Positions 32,230 to 45,400 of a stretch of DNA of 64,000 bases are shown piece after piece (positions within the stretch are counted from its first letter, which is position 1; each line of letters opens with the position of its first letter). The notes beneath the pieces are model-generated. The model was not told the DNA's origin. It made no database searches and saw only the letters and a program-made list of their open reading frames with translations. Origin of the DNA: Amphiura filiformis. Taxonomy: Eukaryota; Echinodermata; Ophiuroidea; Amphilepidida; Amphiuridae. Position numbers and translations under genes: made by a program. The stretch is from assembly GCF_039555335.1 (NCBI RefSeq), contig NC_092628.1, forward strand, positions 57,027,547 to 57,091,546. Reading direction: 5' to 3'.

Positions 32230-33029
32230 TACCTGTAGCAGGCACATTGGTGAAGGAAAGTATAATACCAAATAGTGAAATGCTGCATTTACAAGAATTT
32301 CAAATATTAATAATGAAATTATATAACTGACTGATTGAAACATATTCAGGCACTGATAAACAAAATTGTAGAATTAAACACAAATGAAATATTGCTACCA
32401 TTATCTTGCAAAAATAACATAATACAAAAAAAGGCCACTTGTATGGAAGCCCAATAATATAATACCATTGGTTGTTAATACATATTGCTGGATTTGGAAT
32501 ATGGTTAGTTGGTTTGCATTTGTCCATATTAGTTAGCAATATTTACATCGGTTATACCTGTACATACTATCCCACATATAAATAACATTCAAATACTGTT
32601 AACATTTCGGCTAATCCTAGCATTGTGTAATACGTTACATATATTTGGTTTAATGCTAATATTCTTATACAAACCTTTGCACCATACCTCATTTCTGCAA
32701 AATGATGAATACCAGGTTACTATAAACTGTTCCTCTATCATCTTTGTTTCAGATGGACATTTTTGAAAAGACCATACATACCAGTCACATACAATACCTA
32801 CATATTTTGTATAGCCCCTTCTCAAAAACTAGTGTATTGCATATATGTACTCACTCAATTAGCATTTTGTGCACATTTTATTACATTATTATGTTTAATG
32901 AATCCACGCGTGTGAAAATATTGGATCCAAAACATAATAATGATAAAATTGGATTCTTTACGCCCAATATTTATTGGTCTCGCTAAGAACTGTAAAATAC
33001 TGGACTCGACTACATCTCATCCAATATTG
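32230..33029. other. Intergenic sequence, no gene seen
   Basis: AT-rich, no coding exon, RNA gene or repeat boundary recognised. Confidence 0.4.
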
Positions 33030-34144
33030 TTAAACCATGGAGGTATATAAATAAATGGAGAATGATCGCCAGAATTCTAATCTCTTAAGTGGAGATTATC
33101 CGATTACCTCTATTCAATGAGTCACCAAACTTGAATGACTAGCCACTTCAGCCAAGCTATTGATCTCCACGATGGTTATGAGACTCTACCATGGTTCATT
33201 GATCGTCACTCCCAAAATTTCCTCATAGGAATTGACCCTACATTGACCCGTGCGGAAGGCTTGTAAAAGAGACTGTATAATGGCGTCAGCTAGTCAATTA
33301 GCTGTTCAAAGTCGCCAGTTTTGATAGCTTATAGTTTCAATGTATGATTGTGCGAAAACCCGATGAAATTTGGATGTTCTGTTCTCAAGTTATGAAACTG
33401 TTTTCAACACTAGTTGTGCCGTAACTTGACAAATATACTTAGTTTTCATGTTCATATATTAAGCTTTGAAGGGGGTCTGAGGGAGTTCAAATATAGTGCA
33501 AATGAAAGCAAAACGTTTTTACCTTCCGATTGTGAAAAAATTATGTTGGGCCAATTTGGGCCAATTGAGTTAAGAGCGAGTAAAATTTACGGAAGTACTT
33601 GAATTCAGCTAAAATCTTTTCATCATCATTAAACTTCTCATTTTATAATAAATAATTATCAGTATTTAGGCCTAAATGATTATTAATATTATTAGGGGCC
33701 ATCATTTTCTTTGGAGGGGGGTTCCAAATAGGCCTATACGGGGGTCATAACTTTTGGAAAGAAAAATAGGGGTCATAGCCTAATTTAATTTTTCAAGAGT
33801 CATGACCAAAATGTAGGGGGTCACAATATAACAGGTATAGGCCTACAGATAGGGTGTTTATTTTATTCAAAAAAACTGATTTCAATGCAATTTTTTGGCG
33901 AAAATGACATTTTGATATTAAATTTTCTGAAACATGAGCACTTTCCAATAAACATTATAAGTAACTGCATTTAGCACCCCATTGAAATAAATGACCAGTG
34001 AAACAGACTTAACAATGTAATCAGCTTAGCATAATCAATATCCCCTGAAATTGCCTATTCAACAATAATTGGTCATAACCAACGTAGTACAAAAGATGCT
34101 TGGCTAGATCATTCTCCATTTATTTATATACCTCCATGGTTAAA
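33030..34144. mobile_element. 1.1-kb inverted-repeat element
   Basis: The left end (AACCATGGAGGTATATAAAT, then AAATGGAGAATGATC) recurs as a perfect reverse complement over more than 30 bp at about 34107–34141. The interior includes the GGGGGTCATAAC-type repeat (33.70–33.85 kb) related to 5690–6160. No transposase recognised. Confidence 0.65.
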
Positions 34145-35869
34145 CTCATAGCTCAACCAGTAAATATAGGCTTAATTGATCCAATTTTATATCAAACTTG
34201 TGTGGTTTTTTGTGTGGACTTTTTTCATTTTACATGCAACGTCTATGGAGAATGAAGATTAGAGAATGCTGGAAAGGGCATTAGAGCCTCATATCATTTT
34301 AGGCACTTAAATGCCCATAAAAATAACCCCATACAACTATGTAACAAAATTTGCATCAGATGCTACTTGAGTTAAGTTCAAATATAAGTAAATACTTCTG
34401 CAGAGGGGGCTATGGCTAAAACAAAAAATGTCCTCCTATACCTTAGTGGTTATGAAACAAAGGTGCTATCACCCTATGCAAATCACCAAAAATGGTGAAT
34501 ATGTCACCCCCTATCATGTCTATAGTCATAATACAAAAGGACCCGTTTACATTTATCTTGAATTCATCATTATGCAGTGATCATGATGATACGATTGTTA
34601 TGTAACTTTAGGCACAGCTAATTAGTATTCTCTGAAATAATCTATTACTAGCTTCAATACTGATGTATACAAATATATATGATTACTTGAACCTTGTACC
34701 TTCAGTCTTCAGTGGATAACTTCCTACAGCAGCTCATGGAACTAAACTGGAAGAGGGATACTGTGACCTCACAGTCGGTGCGGTGCGAAAAACTTAGATT
34801 TGGTGCTGTACATCAGGAAGGTGCAAGTAAAAAGTATGCTGAATGGTTTAGAGTGTCTTCATGCTGACCCTAGCACTGATTGAACTCTATTACCTCTGCT
34901 GGACGTACACAAGTTGTTCCAGGAGTGTTTTGGTTACAGTAAAATATGTATTTCAATTAAGGGAGTCTTTATGTCAATGTACCGTTTTTATAATTGGCAG
35001 CATATTGCAGATTAGGAGTAAATGGATGATGTCATATATTTATGAAGTTTGCAAAAGCTGAAAACATGCCAAATAGTGTATATGAAGCATCTGAGGTGTT
35101 ACCAAATTCAATAGCCCTAACATTTTTAGATATGTCAACAATAATTGGTAAAATATTACAATCGACAAGACCATTGAACCATATTCAGCCTGGCTTGCAG
35201 ATTTTATGAACTGTTCTTAATAATGTTATCCACTTACCACCTGATTGGCAATAGGCTGCCAATTATAAGAATAGTCTTAACATTTTCTGTAGTGATGTAT
35301 CCCAGTCTAAAATAGAGGAAACGTTTGTTCCAACCAGATTCACTAAAAGTTGTCACTAAAAATGTTCATATGTGATATTTCAACAAGCAGTAACAGGGTT
35401 GTGTGGACAACTAGGGTCTTTCAATGAGAAGATTGACACCAAAAAGGGGTCATTGGGTGAAAAGGTCTGAAAAGGGGATTCGTTCAGTGAGACTTGGACA
35501 ATTCTTTTGGATCATAATGATGATGAACTATAAAATTTGGCACATTTTTGATTTGAAAATTTCAAATAATCTTAAAATGTCATATATATTGCATATTTGA
35601 AAAAAAATATGTAACTTTTTTTTTGAAAATTGGGCCATTGGATGACAGTGAAACAAAAACAACATTGGGTGGAATGGATTCGAAAAAGGGGTAAGTGTGC
35701 CTGCACACCCTGTCATCCATTTTCAGTGAGTGCCCCCTCCCCCAGGACAAGAACTTTCAAGCTGATGGGAATTGCTTTTCTTTTTGCAATGAAATGTTGC
35801 CCTTGTTTGGGGATGTAATCATATCATGCAATGATTTGGCAACTGATGCTTAAAATGTTTTGTGACTTC
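34145..35869. other. Intergenic sequence, no gene seen
   Basis: No exon recognised. The open frame at 34861–35061 lacks any domain or splice partners. Confidence 0.35.
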
Positions 35870-35874
35870 TCTCT

Positions 35875-36155
35875 AGTTCGAAGGTTCTCTAGTCTGAAGG
35901 GTCGCTGGTCCGAAAACCAAATTAAGTTCGCTAATCTGAATGTTCTCTAGTCCGAATATAGAAAAAGGCTTAGGGTTAGTGTTAGGGTTAGCGAGCCTTA
36001 TTCTATATTCGGACTAGAGAACCCTATTATAATTCAGACTAGCGAACCTTCGGAATGAGAGAACCCGATATTCGGACTAGCAAACCTTTCTCAGAATTCG
36101 GACTAGCGACTGGTAAATTACGTGTTCGGACTAGCGAACCTTCGGACTAAGGTTA
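35875..36155. repeat. Cluster of TTCGGACTAG motifs in both orientations
   Basis: TTCGGACTAG occurs exactly four times on the plus strand (near 36008, 36071, 36097, 36124), once on the minus strand (near 35947), with many one-base variants such as CTAGTCTGAA. AACCTTCGGA links neighbouring copies. A TTAGGGTTAG-type stretch lies at about 35970–35992. It sits just beyond the 3' end of the kinase gene. Confidence 0.7.
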
Positions 36156-36338
36156 GAGTTGTCAGCAAAATGTTTTGCATGACTTAACATGCAATGCTAT
36201 GAAACATTAATTTGTTGTAGTAATTGGCAACATTGGACGAGTTGCAAGCATAAAACGATGCCTGTAACCTTTTTTCACTCTTTTGATCTAAACCAAGGCT
36301 TCTGGCACTTGGTGGCACAAAGGCAAACTGGAGTTCAA

Positions 36339-36437
36339 TTAAACAAATGAGTCATTCATGTTATCATCTTCTAAGTCTTCTGGAAGCTTGACAGGAACAT
36401 ACATTTGGAATGTGTAGTCTTTCAAGTTGATTTGCTT
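36339..36437 (-). CDS. Kinase gene last coding exon
   Basis: Residues 330–361 and TAA: a short tail with one Tyr-containing stretch (KDYTFQMYVPV) and an acidic end (EDLEDDNMNDSFV). Phase 0 and the acceptor CCCCTGCAG support it, but there is no domain to confirm it. Confidence 0.7.
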   Translation of the reverse strand, partial: KQINLKDYTFQMYVPVKLPEDLEDDNMNDSFV

Positions 36438-39400
36438 CTGCAGGGGTAAAAAGAAAAATGATTTAGTGCATTTGTCCAAAAAATGACTTCATTTTCAAAT
36501 AAATGTATTCTATATCAAATAATAACTTTAAATATGGCTAGGATTGCATGTTTTTACTTTTTGGGGATTTATGTGGTATTTTGTTTTAAATACATTACTA
36601 CTTATCTGCTACTGTATAGTAGGATATTTTCGCTTTGTAAATTTTTTTGTGATTTTATCAATTCTGGACAGTTTAGTGGGTCTTTAATTTTGTGTTTCCA
36701 AATATATTCACATTAAATTATATGTGTAATAAACATTTTTGCTGGGTTAAAAATTTGCGGCTACCTGTTGGACCACGAAAAGCAAAAAAAATTAAACCCC
36801 CTATTAAACTCGCTATACAGTATTTAAAAAGTGTGATAAATTAAAGCAAATTGGGTGTTTGCAATGATAACCAGTCTATTTCTTACAAAATTAGATGCCG
36901 TTTACAAGCAGTTTCTGAACAACAATGTAAAGATTCGTGAAAACAATGTCATGATGCAACTGCACACAAAACCGTGTAATGCAATGAACATGGTCTGGGG
37001 TGTAGGCTGTTGTAAATACAGTACATTTGTTAAGTCAACTTAGGATTGAAAAGCTGTTGAATTGAATTTAGAATGTGTTTATTATCTTTTTTAAATTTAA
37101 ATTTTAGCCAGTCATAAAAATCGGACAAAATGAAGCATAACCCTATGATAACTTATGGTTGGAAAAAAAGAGCTTTGCACCATGAAAGAAGTTGATAATG
37201 TCACCATCTATGGTCATCATAATACAAAAGGACCTGTTTATTGTCTCGCCTGAATGTTCAGGGAGAGACTTAGTAATCACTATGGTGTGTGTGTGTCCGT
37301 GTGGGGGTGCGTGTGTGCGTTCGGAAAAAGCTTGTGAACAGCGTTATCTTGAGAACCGTAAGTGCTATGATGATGAAACTTTATAGGGGTAGCATGACCA
37401 GAGGGTGTCGACCTGATTAGATTTTGGCGCAAAATATGGTAATTAAGTACCTAATTTGCATAATTTATGCGTAATAAGCAAAATACCTTGTGAACAGATT
37501 ATCTGGAGATCCGTATGGGGTACAGTGGCGTAACTTGGTGGGGAGTAAGCGTGGCCAGATGTTCTCGACCTGATTAGATTTTCAGCGCAAAATATGCTAA
37601 TTAAGTACCTAATTTGCATAATTTATGCGTATTTGATGCGTATCAAGCAAAAAAAAACCTTGTGAACAGCTTATCTGGAGATCCGTATGGGGTACAGTGA
37701 TGTAACTTGGTGGGGAGTAGCGTGGGCAGATGTTCTCGACCTGATTAGATTTTCAGCGCAAAATATGCTAATTATGTACCTAATTTGCATAATTTATGCG
37801 TATCAAGCAAAAAACCCTTGTGAACAGCTTATCTGGAGATCCGTATGGGGTACAGTGACGTAACTTGGTGAGGAGTAAGCGGGGCCAGAGGTTCTCGACC
37901 TGATTAGATTTTGAGCGTAAAATATGGTAATTAAGTACCTAATTTGCATAATATATGCGTAATAAGCAAAATACCTTGTGAACAGATTATCTGGAGATCC
38001 GTATGGGGTACAGTGGCGTAACTTGGTGAGGAGAAGCGGTGCCAGAGGTTCTCGACCGATTAGATTTTCATGAGGTCAAAGGTCACATACAAGGTCAACT
38101 GAGGTCACCAAATCTTTTAATAATTAATTTTCAACTGTGCATCACATATCCCAATAACAGCTTGATCGGTCATGTAATTAAGGAAATATGACGACTTTAA
38201 GATAGTCGCTTTCTTTGTAAAGTGTAGCAAAGTAGCACTTTCAATGAGTGATAACTCGTAAAGGAAGCATCTTTCTGTTTTGATTTATTTGATGAAATAG
38301 TTCTTTGGTATTGCCAAATTTGATTTTTCAGCGCAACATACTTTTTCCAATTTCGTGAGGTCAAAGGTCACATACAAGGTCAAAGGTCAACTGAGGTCAC
38401 CAAATCTTTTAATAATTAATTTTCAACTGTGCATCACATATCCCAATAACAGCTTGATCGGTCATGTAATTAAGGAAATATGACGACTTTAAGATAGTCG
38501 CTTTCCATGTAAAGTATAGCAAAGTAGCACTTTCAATGAGTGATAACTCGTAAAGGAAGCATCTTTCTGTTTTGATTTATTACTTTGATGAAATAGTTCT
38601 TTGGTTTTGCCAAATTTTTGGAAGGTCATTACGGGGTCATCCGAGGTCACTCAGGGGTCATCTGAGGTCAAGTTATTAAAAACTCGTATGGGCATGAAAC
38701 TTGGTGGGTACAGTCATCATTTAAAGCCAAATTTTTGGAAGGTCATTTTGGGGTCACCAGGGGTCATCTGAGGTCAAATTAGTAAAAACTGTCGTATGGA
38801 CATGAAACTTGGTGGGTACAGTCAACATTTAAAGCCAAATTTTTGGAAGGTCATTTTGGGGTCACCAGGGGTCATCTGAGGTCAAATTAGTAAAACTGTC
38901 GTATGGACATGAAACTTGGTGGGTACAGTCAACATTTCAAGCCAAATTTTGGAAGGTCATTTCGGGGTCATCTGAGGTCAAATTAGTAAAAACTGTTGGA
39001 TGGACATGGAACTTGGTGGGTACAGTCAACATTTAAAGCCAAATATTTGGAAGGTAATTTCGAGTCACCAGGGGTCATCTGAGGACAAATTAGTAAAAAC
39101 TTCGTATGGGCATGAAACTTGATGGGTACAGTCAACATTTAAAGCCAAATTTTTGGAAGGTCATTTCGAGGCCACCAGGGGTCATCTGAGGTCAAATTAG
39201 TAAAAACTGTCTTATGGGCATGAAACTTAGCACGAGGGGTACAGTCAACATTTAGAGCCAAAATTTTAGAAGGTCATTTCAGGGCCACCAGGGGTCATCT
39301 GAGGTCATATTAGTAAAAACTGTTGCATGGGCATGAAACTTGGTGGGTACAGTTACCATCGGCCAGATAATCGTGCCCAGCCGATAACCGCCAAATTCAT

Positions 39401-42400
39401 TTACCTCTCTACCAACAGTTATCGCAAAAGCAGGCGGTCACAAAAGCAGGCGAGACTCGTGGTTCGAGAACCGCCTTGTAGTTATCTATGATTCATCAGT
39501 ATGCAGTGATCACAATGATATGACAACTCACCTTGCCTGATCCTTTGAGTTTCTTCATCTCCTGCACCAGCAAATCAAATGTAGGTCTACTCTCTGGTCG
39601 TCGATGCCAGCATCTCAACATCAGATCATACAGCTCCGTTGTACAATGTTTGGGCCAATCCATACGGTGATGAGCTTTTAGTTCACCAGTGAGATCAGTT
39701 GTCTTCATATTTGGGTAGGGCATTCCACCTGCATTAAGATTTTCATCAAATTAATAAATAGGTCAGCAGATCTACCAGTGTGATGGGCTTGGGTGATTTC
39801 AATGTCAATGTACACAAGTCATGTAATCTTCAAATGCTAACAGGGGTAATGTTGAAAAGTTGAGTATTGTTTCCTTAGCAAGGGTATCATGTGTTTATTT
39901 TAGGGTAGGTAGCTAGTAACTTCCTCTCTCTCCAAGCAGTGCCGCCGACAAGGGGGGTTAAGGAGTGCGTTACCCCTGGACCCGGGGTCCTAGGGGGCAC
40001 GTAAAAATAAAGAAAACATACCTTAATGGGCCATTAAAAGCAAAGAAAAGAGACCTCAGTGGGCCTGTGCGTTCATTTTACCCCCGGGCCCGTAATGGCT
40101 CTCGGCGGCACTGTCTCCAAGGAAATGTTTGCATAGTTAATGCGTACCAATCAATTGACCACATTTGATCAAAAAACATAAAAGACCAGTTTGCAATATA
40201 TGGTATCTAAAATGCACCAATGACAGGGGTATACTCAGGACTGGTGGACCTGGGGTGGAGTGACTCCTAATAGACAAAAAATAGGCTGATTTTGAATTTT
40301 TTTTTGCCTAAAAACCTGGGTCTAGCTCATACTCTTGATTATACAATGTTAAATTTGACTAAGTTACTTCTGGTTTCATTTCAGGGGTCATTTGAAATAA
40401 ACATATGTGACGTGATCAAGGGAAATGAGTCACATGTCGACCCTGGTCGAAAATGAGTTTTACATAGGATTCTAAAGAGGACATTTAGAGCTTTCAGAAA
40501 CTGAAAACCCCATGTTGATATGATTTTTCTTTGCAAAGTTACATTAATTTATCAATCGCTGAAAACAATATAAAACAAAAGAATTTAAACACTTTCTTTG
40601 CCAATATCTCAAAATCAATATTAGCGACATCCGACTCATTTCCCTTGATCGTGTCACATATGGAGATTCATAATATCTGGTGTGCCCCTCCCTCACACTT
40701 TTGTTGACTCTGTTGACTTACCTAAAGTGGCGATTTCCCAAAGGACTACTCCAAAGGACCACCTGTATGGTAGAGAAAAGGAAAAAAAGTCATTTGAATA
40801 ATTATTTACATTATTTATCTAAAGAGAATAATAATAATAATTTATGTCACTCAGTCAATACAATAGACCACCTGTTCAGATGAGTTTGAGAAAACATCCT
40901 GAAAGGATGTGAAACGTCACTGATATCACATATAAAAATAGTAAGTTAACATTTTATATGATAACTTTTACTACTACTACTAATAATACTAATAATTTAG
41001 CTCCTATCTTTAGCAGTAATCCTATATGGGATATATCCATCTTACTGTACTGTCACAATGAGGACCAGGACCAGATTAATGCACAACTATAATGAAAGAC
41101 AAAGATAAAGAGAATTTATCGCGTCTGGCGTCATCTGTCAATCAAACTCGAGCACGGTTTGTTTACAAGTGTCGTGATGATGACTTGCTGAACAGCGGAT
41201 TTATAACCGGGCGCCTTATTGTTAATTTTGTACCTTTCGACATGCAAACCATCTCAAAAGTTAGGTCTTTATAGTAGGAAACCTTCTTAACCGAAGGCAC
41301 CATGTCCACAATGCCTAGAAAAGCTGCTTTTTGCCTTGTAAAAGTCACGTAATTTTTAGCCATTTGCTGCTATTCCTTTTCTCCGATCAGCACCAGATAG
41401 ATCGGTCTTCCTTTCTGGCGCTGATTAACCTGTGTAAACCAATCAAGGATCGTAATTGACAGTGACATCAGACGCGATAAATTCTTTTTATCTCTGTCTT
41501 TAATTATAATTTCAGACACATGCAAGTACAATTGTAACATGATTTGGTCCATGTAGGCCAAAGGCGGCAAATTTGAAATTGAGATAAAGGCAAAAATACA
41601 GAGTTAAAAAACAATAAGCTACATAAAATAGACATCACAAAACTTGATAACTTTAGATCCTAGACCTTTGGTGTTTCCTGTATATGATAGCTTAATGTTT
41701 ATATGAGCTAATAATTATAGTAACTCAATTGTCAAAAATACCTCCTTTGGCCTTTGTGGACCAGATCGTGTCATAATGAAAATATAAATAGTTTTACAGC
41801 ATACCCGATACATGAAAGTTGCTGGGCAACAATCCCAATGTACAATAAAGTAGGCCACCCCTGTGCACCATATATCGTTTATGTTCTATTTTTATTAACA
41901 ATACACAATGAAGCAAATCAATAAGACCCCATCCCTATATATATATGTTGTTACATGCATATGTGGTTAGCAGCTGCGTGATATTGATGTACTTACACAT
42001 CACTCTTGTAGGTGTAGATCCCTTCTAATAAAGCCTCATATGCCATCCACCTGATCTGGTGTTTCTGTACAAAATAAACACATAATGTATTATAGATGTT
42101 GTGGCCACAGGAAACAGCTGTGCAATTTTCATGTTAATTATGATAATTGCATGCAACACTCAAACTGATTTTTTTAGTACTTCCATGGTCCAGGTATAAT
42201 ACATGTACACTGGTGATCGGCGATCTCTTCCCTTTTTTCTACGTGCCAATGACCAATGAGTCAACCGTCTTGTTGTCAAGGGTGTTGATCAGCCAATCAG
42301 CATGATTGCTTATCACTTCTGTGTTTACTCTTGTGTACGCTTGGTGCACAATACAGACCACAGAAGTAATAAAAAATTAACTTAAAGCAATAATGTGTGA

Positions 42401-45400
42401 TTTGCATAAAAGAATAGATTCTTATTTAAATGTTTAACTGATCACATTATCCCCTTTTAATTTCGAGCCAAACAAATGAGGTATAATGAAGAAAATTGCG
42501 ATTCATTCTATGCCTACAATGCATGTACTACACTCGCCGATCGTATTACATGTAACTGCACGGAGCATCGCACTCGACATGTGTACATACAAGCTGACAT
42601 CCACGGTACATGTTAGCAAGTACTCGATCGTTGAACTCTGAATAAAACCAGGTCGACCCGGTTTTAATACAAAAAGTTACATTTTACTGTTATTAAAGCA
42701 CCTCAGGCTTAGTCTTTTACGTGGTATTTTAGTATACCACTGGGCATTATAATTATGCAAAAAGTAGAAATCCAAGTAAAATTGAGGGCGTCGCTGTGAA
42801 GCAAATCACACATGGCTTTAAGGCCTATTTAAAAAACATTTGTATTACATTATTTTAAGCTCTGGAAAACTTCACTCATAACGTTATCAGCATTACTCAT
42901 TTGGCCTACTGCTTTTTTTCAATAGTTTTAGTAATATTACAATGATTTTAAGTAGCCTAAACCTTTTTTAGAGTATTTTGTGGACATAAACTGTGTTAAA
43001 TAGCTTCTGTTTTCAAGTATATTTTGAAGCTGTTTGCAGCTATAACTGCAAGAATTACTTGCTTCAATACAGTCATTGTGGGTTTAAGAGCAAACTGCTT
43101 ACTCAATATACAACAAAACAGGTTCAATTGTTGAATTAACTTGCTCCTTGGGTTTTCCCCACCCATTGGGATCCTCCAAGTTCTCAAAAAGATTGACAGT
43201 TCACATGTTTATACTGTCAGCTGTAGTTGACAGGGTGCGGCCCTGGGTGTGGCTATGATTAAGCAGTAAAACCAAACAAACAAAAACCTGTTTATAACAT
43301 CAAAGTATTAAACCGTCTTAAAATGTGTTACTTACATTTCGTGGTGCCCTAAATATAGCATAGTCTTGATATATTGGCACGTCTGTAGCAGCTCCAAAAT
43401 CTCCTATCTTGGCTTTATTATTGAATGTTATTAACACATTCTTTGCACACAGGTTTCTGTGTACATACTGCAAAAAGAAATATATATGATGGTACCAATA
43501 TTAAACCAGGTGTTGATACAATTTTAAAGTATGCATGGCCAAAAGAAAGAGGGATCAATTTCTTCTGTTATATTGTTTTCTGCAACATGAAAATGTTCAG
43601 ATTTCAGGAAAGGTTTGGGAATGTACTCTCAAGATTCCTATTTCAGTCTTGGTTTTCATCCCCGTGGTGTGGTATCGAATATGTTTTAATGGGCTAACCC
43701 AGGCATGTGGCCTAGACTGCTGCCCTCAGTCGTCAACCGTCTGGATTGACGACTGAGAAAACTACTTGGAAAAAAAGTGACGGATTTTGCAACAGGATTC
43801 CTGTGGCATAGAGCATCTTGCAGTTGTGTCCAAATTGACCTTTTGACCGAGTTTGTTGTTTTTAGAAGTTCAGAGCGCGATCTTGTCACAGGGCGCGGTA
43901 CAGCTGACACGCTTGATGCACGCTGGCGTCGCTAGTCAATCGCTTCTGGCGCACAACTGAAGTCGCATTGAATAGTTTTCAGAAGTCCGTCATGATATTG
44001 GCTGTAAGATAATCAGTCGTCACTACGAAGCATACACAGTACATGCGAAGTGTAGAAGGCTGATTGGAATTAGTCTACATGTGGCCATGGGAGCAGGGGT
44101 ACACAGGATATGTGCTTCGAGCTTCCAAAATTTCAAAGGGTAATTTTACTGAAATCTAGGGATTTACCTAAAATAGGAAACCATATATCTGAGAATTTTT
44201 TCTTCAAAACATAGACCCATGTTTCATGGTCTTTTATTGTGTTTATACCCTTTCACAAGTTCCCTTTTGGAAAGAAATTTGTTACTGAATGTAAAATGCC
44301 ATTCCTCTCAACTCATAATTACTAACACATTAATTGCATCCTAACAGCTATTGCACATATGCAAAACTGAGCATTTTTTAAACTTTTTCCTTATAGGGAC
44401 AACAGCTTCCTTGAGATGAAACTCTTACCTTGAGTGCAGCCATATGTCGCATGCCTGCAGCTATATCGCATGCAAAATTGAGTAGTTCTTCTTGTGGTAA
44501 AGGTGCAAATGGTTCTTGGTCTCGGCGGCGAGCCCTGCAGCGGCGTAAGATGCGTAACAAGTCTCCACGAGATGCGTACTGTGTTATGAGACAAGATTGA
44601 GCTAAAAAGAACAAATGACAACATATTATTAGTGTTGCCATGATGTTACCATACTGTCTATGTATGTGCAGGAAATAATGCCTGGGATTTTTGTTCCTTT
44701 GTTTTTAATTATATGCCAGTGTCTGTTGCACTGTTGAAACACATATTGGTTATTATCGGGATAGATGTTTCACTAATAACTTATTATTTCTTGAAACTAT
44801 TGTTGCAAAGTAGTCATGATTGGACATGTTTCCTATCAAAATCATTGTGGGCTGATAGGAATTTTCCTTACCCTGAACTTGGTTGAAATATTGTTATTTT
44901 TCTTGGATTCTGCATCAGATCCATCCCAATATATTTATGTTTGAATGTTAATCAAGATTTGATACGTTCATATACACTGGACCCTTCCCTAATTAGCCTA
45001 CATTGTACTATCTATACACTTCCCTCACCACATGGGTATTCCAGTTGAAATCCATACACCCCCTATGGAAAACATGACCTTTAATCTCCCACACTGGGGG
45101 TGTCAATTTCAAATCTGCTACCTGAATGGATGACTATATTTGACATCTACACTTCCTGTGTTGAATATTAAGGTCATGTCTTCCATAGGGGGTGTATGGA
45201 TTTCAACTGAAATAGTCCCATGACAGGGGGCCACTGCCCAAACACTTTCAATCCACCTTAAGATTGATTTATTATAGGGGTTTATCAATCAATTTTAAGA
45301 TCAATGGAGTAAGGCTTTGTGAAACAGACCCCTGCAATTATAACTTACTTGCACTTTCTTCATTATTTGGTTCTTGGGTTCTATTACACATTCCCATTAG

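Noticed and set aside
35970..35992. Interstitial telomere
   Set aside because: Only a few TTAGGG-like words, broken by TTAGTG and GCGAG; too short to call.
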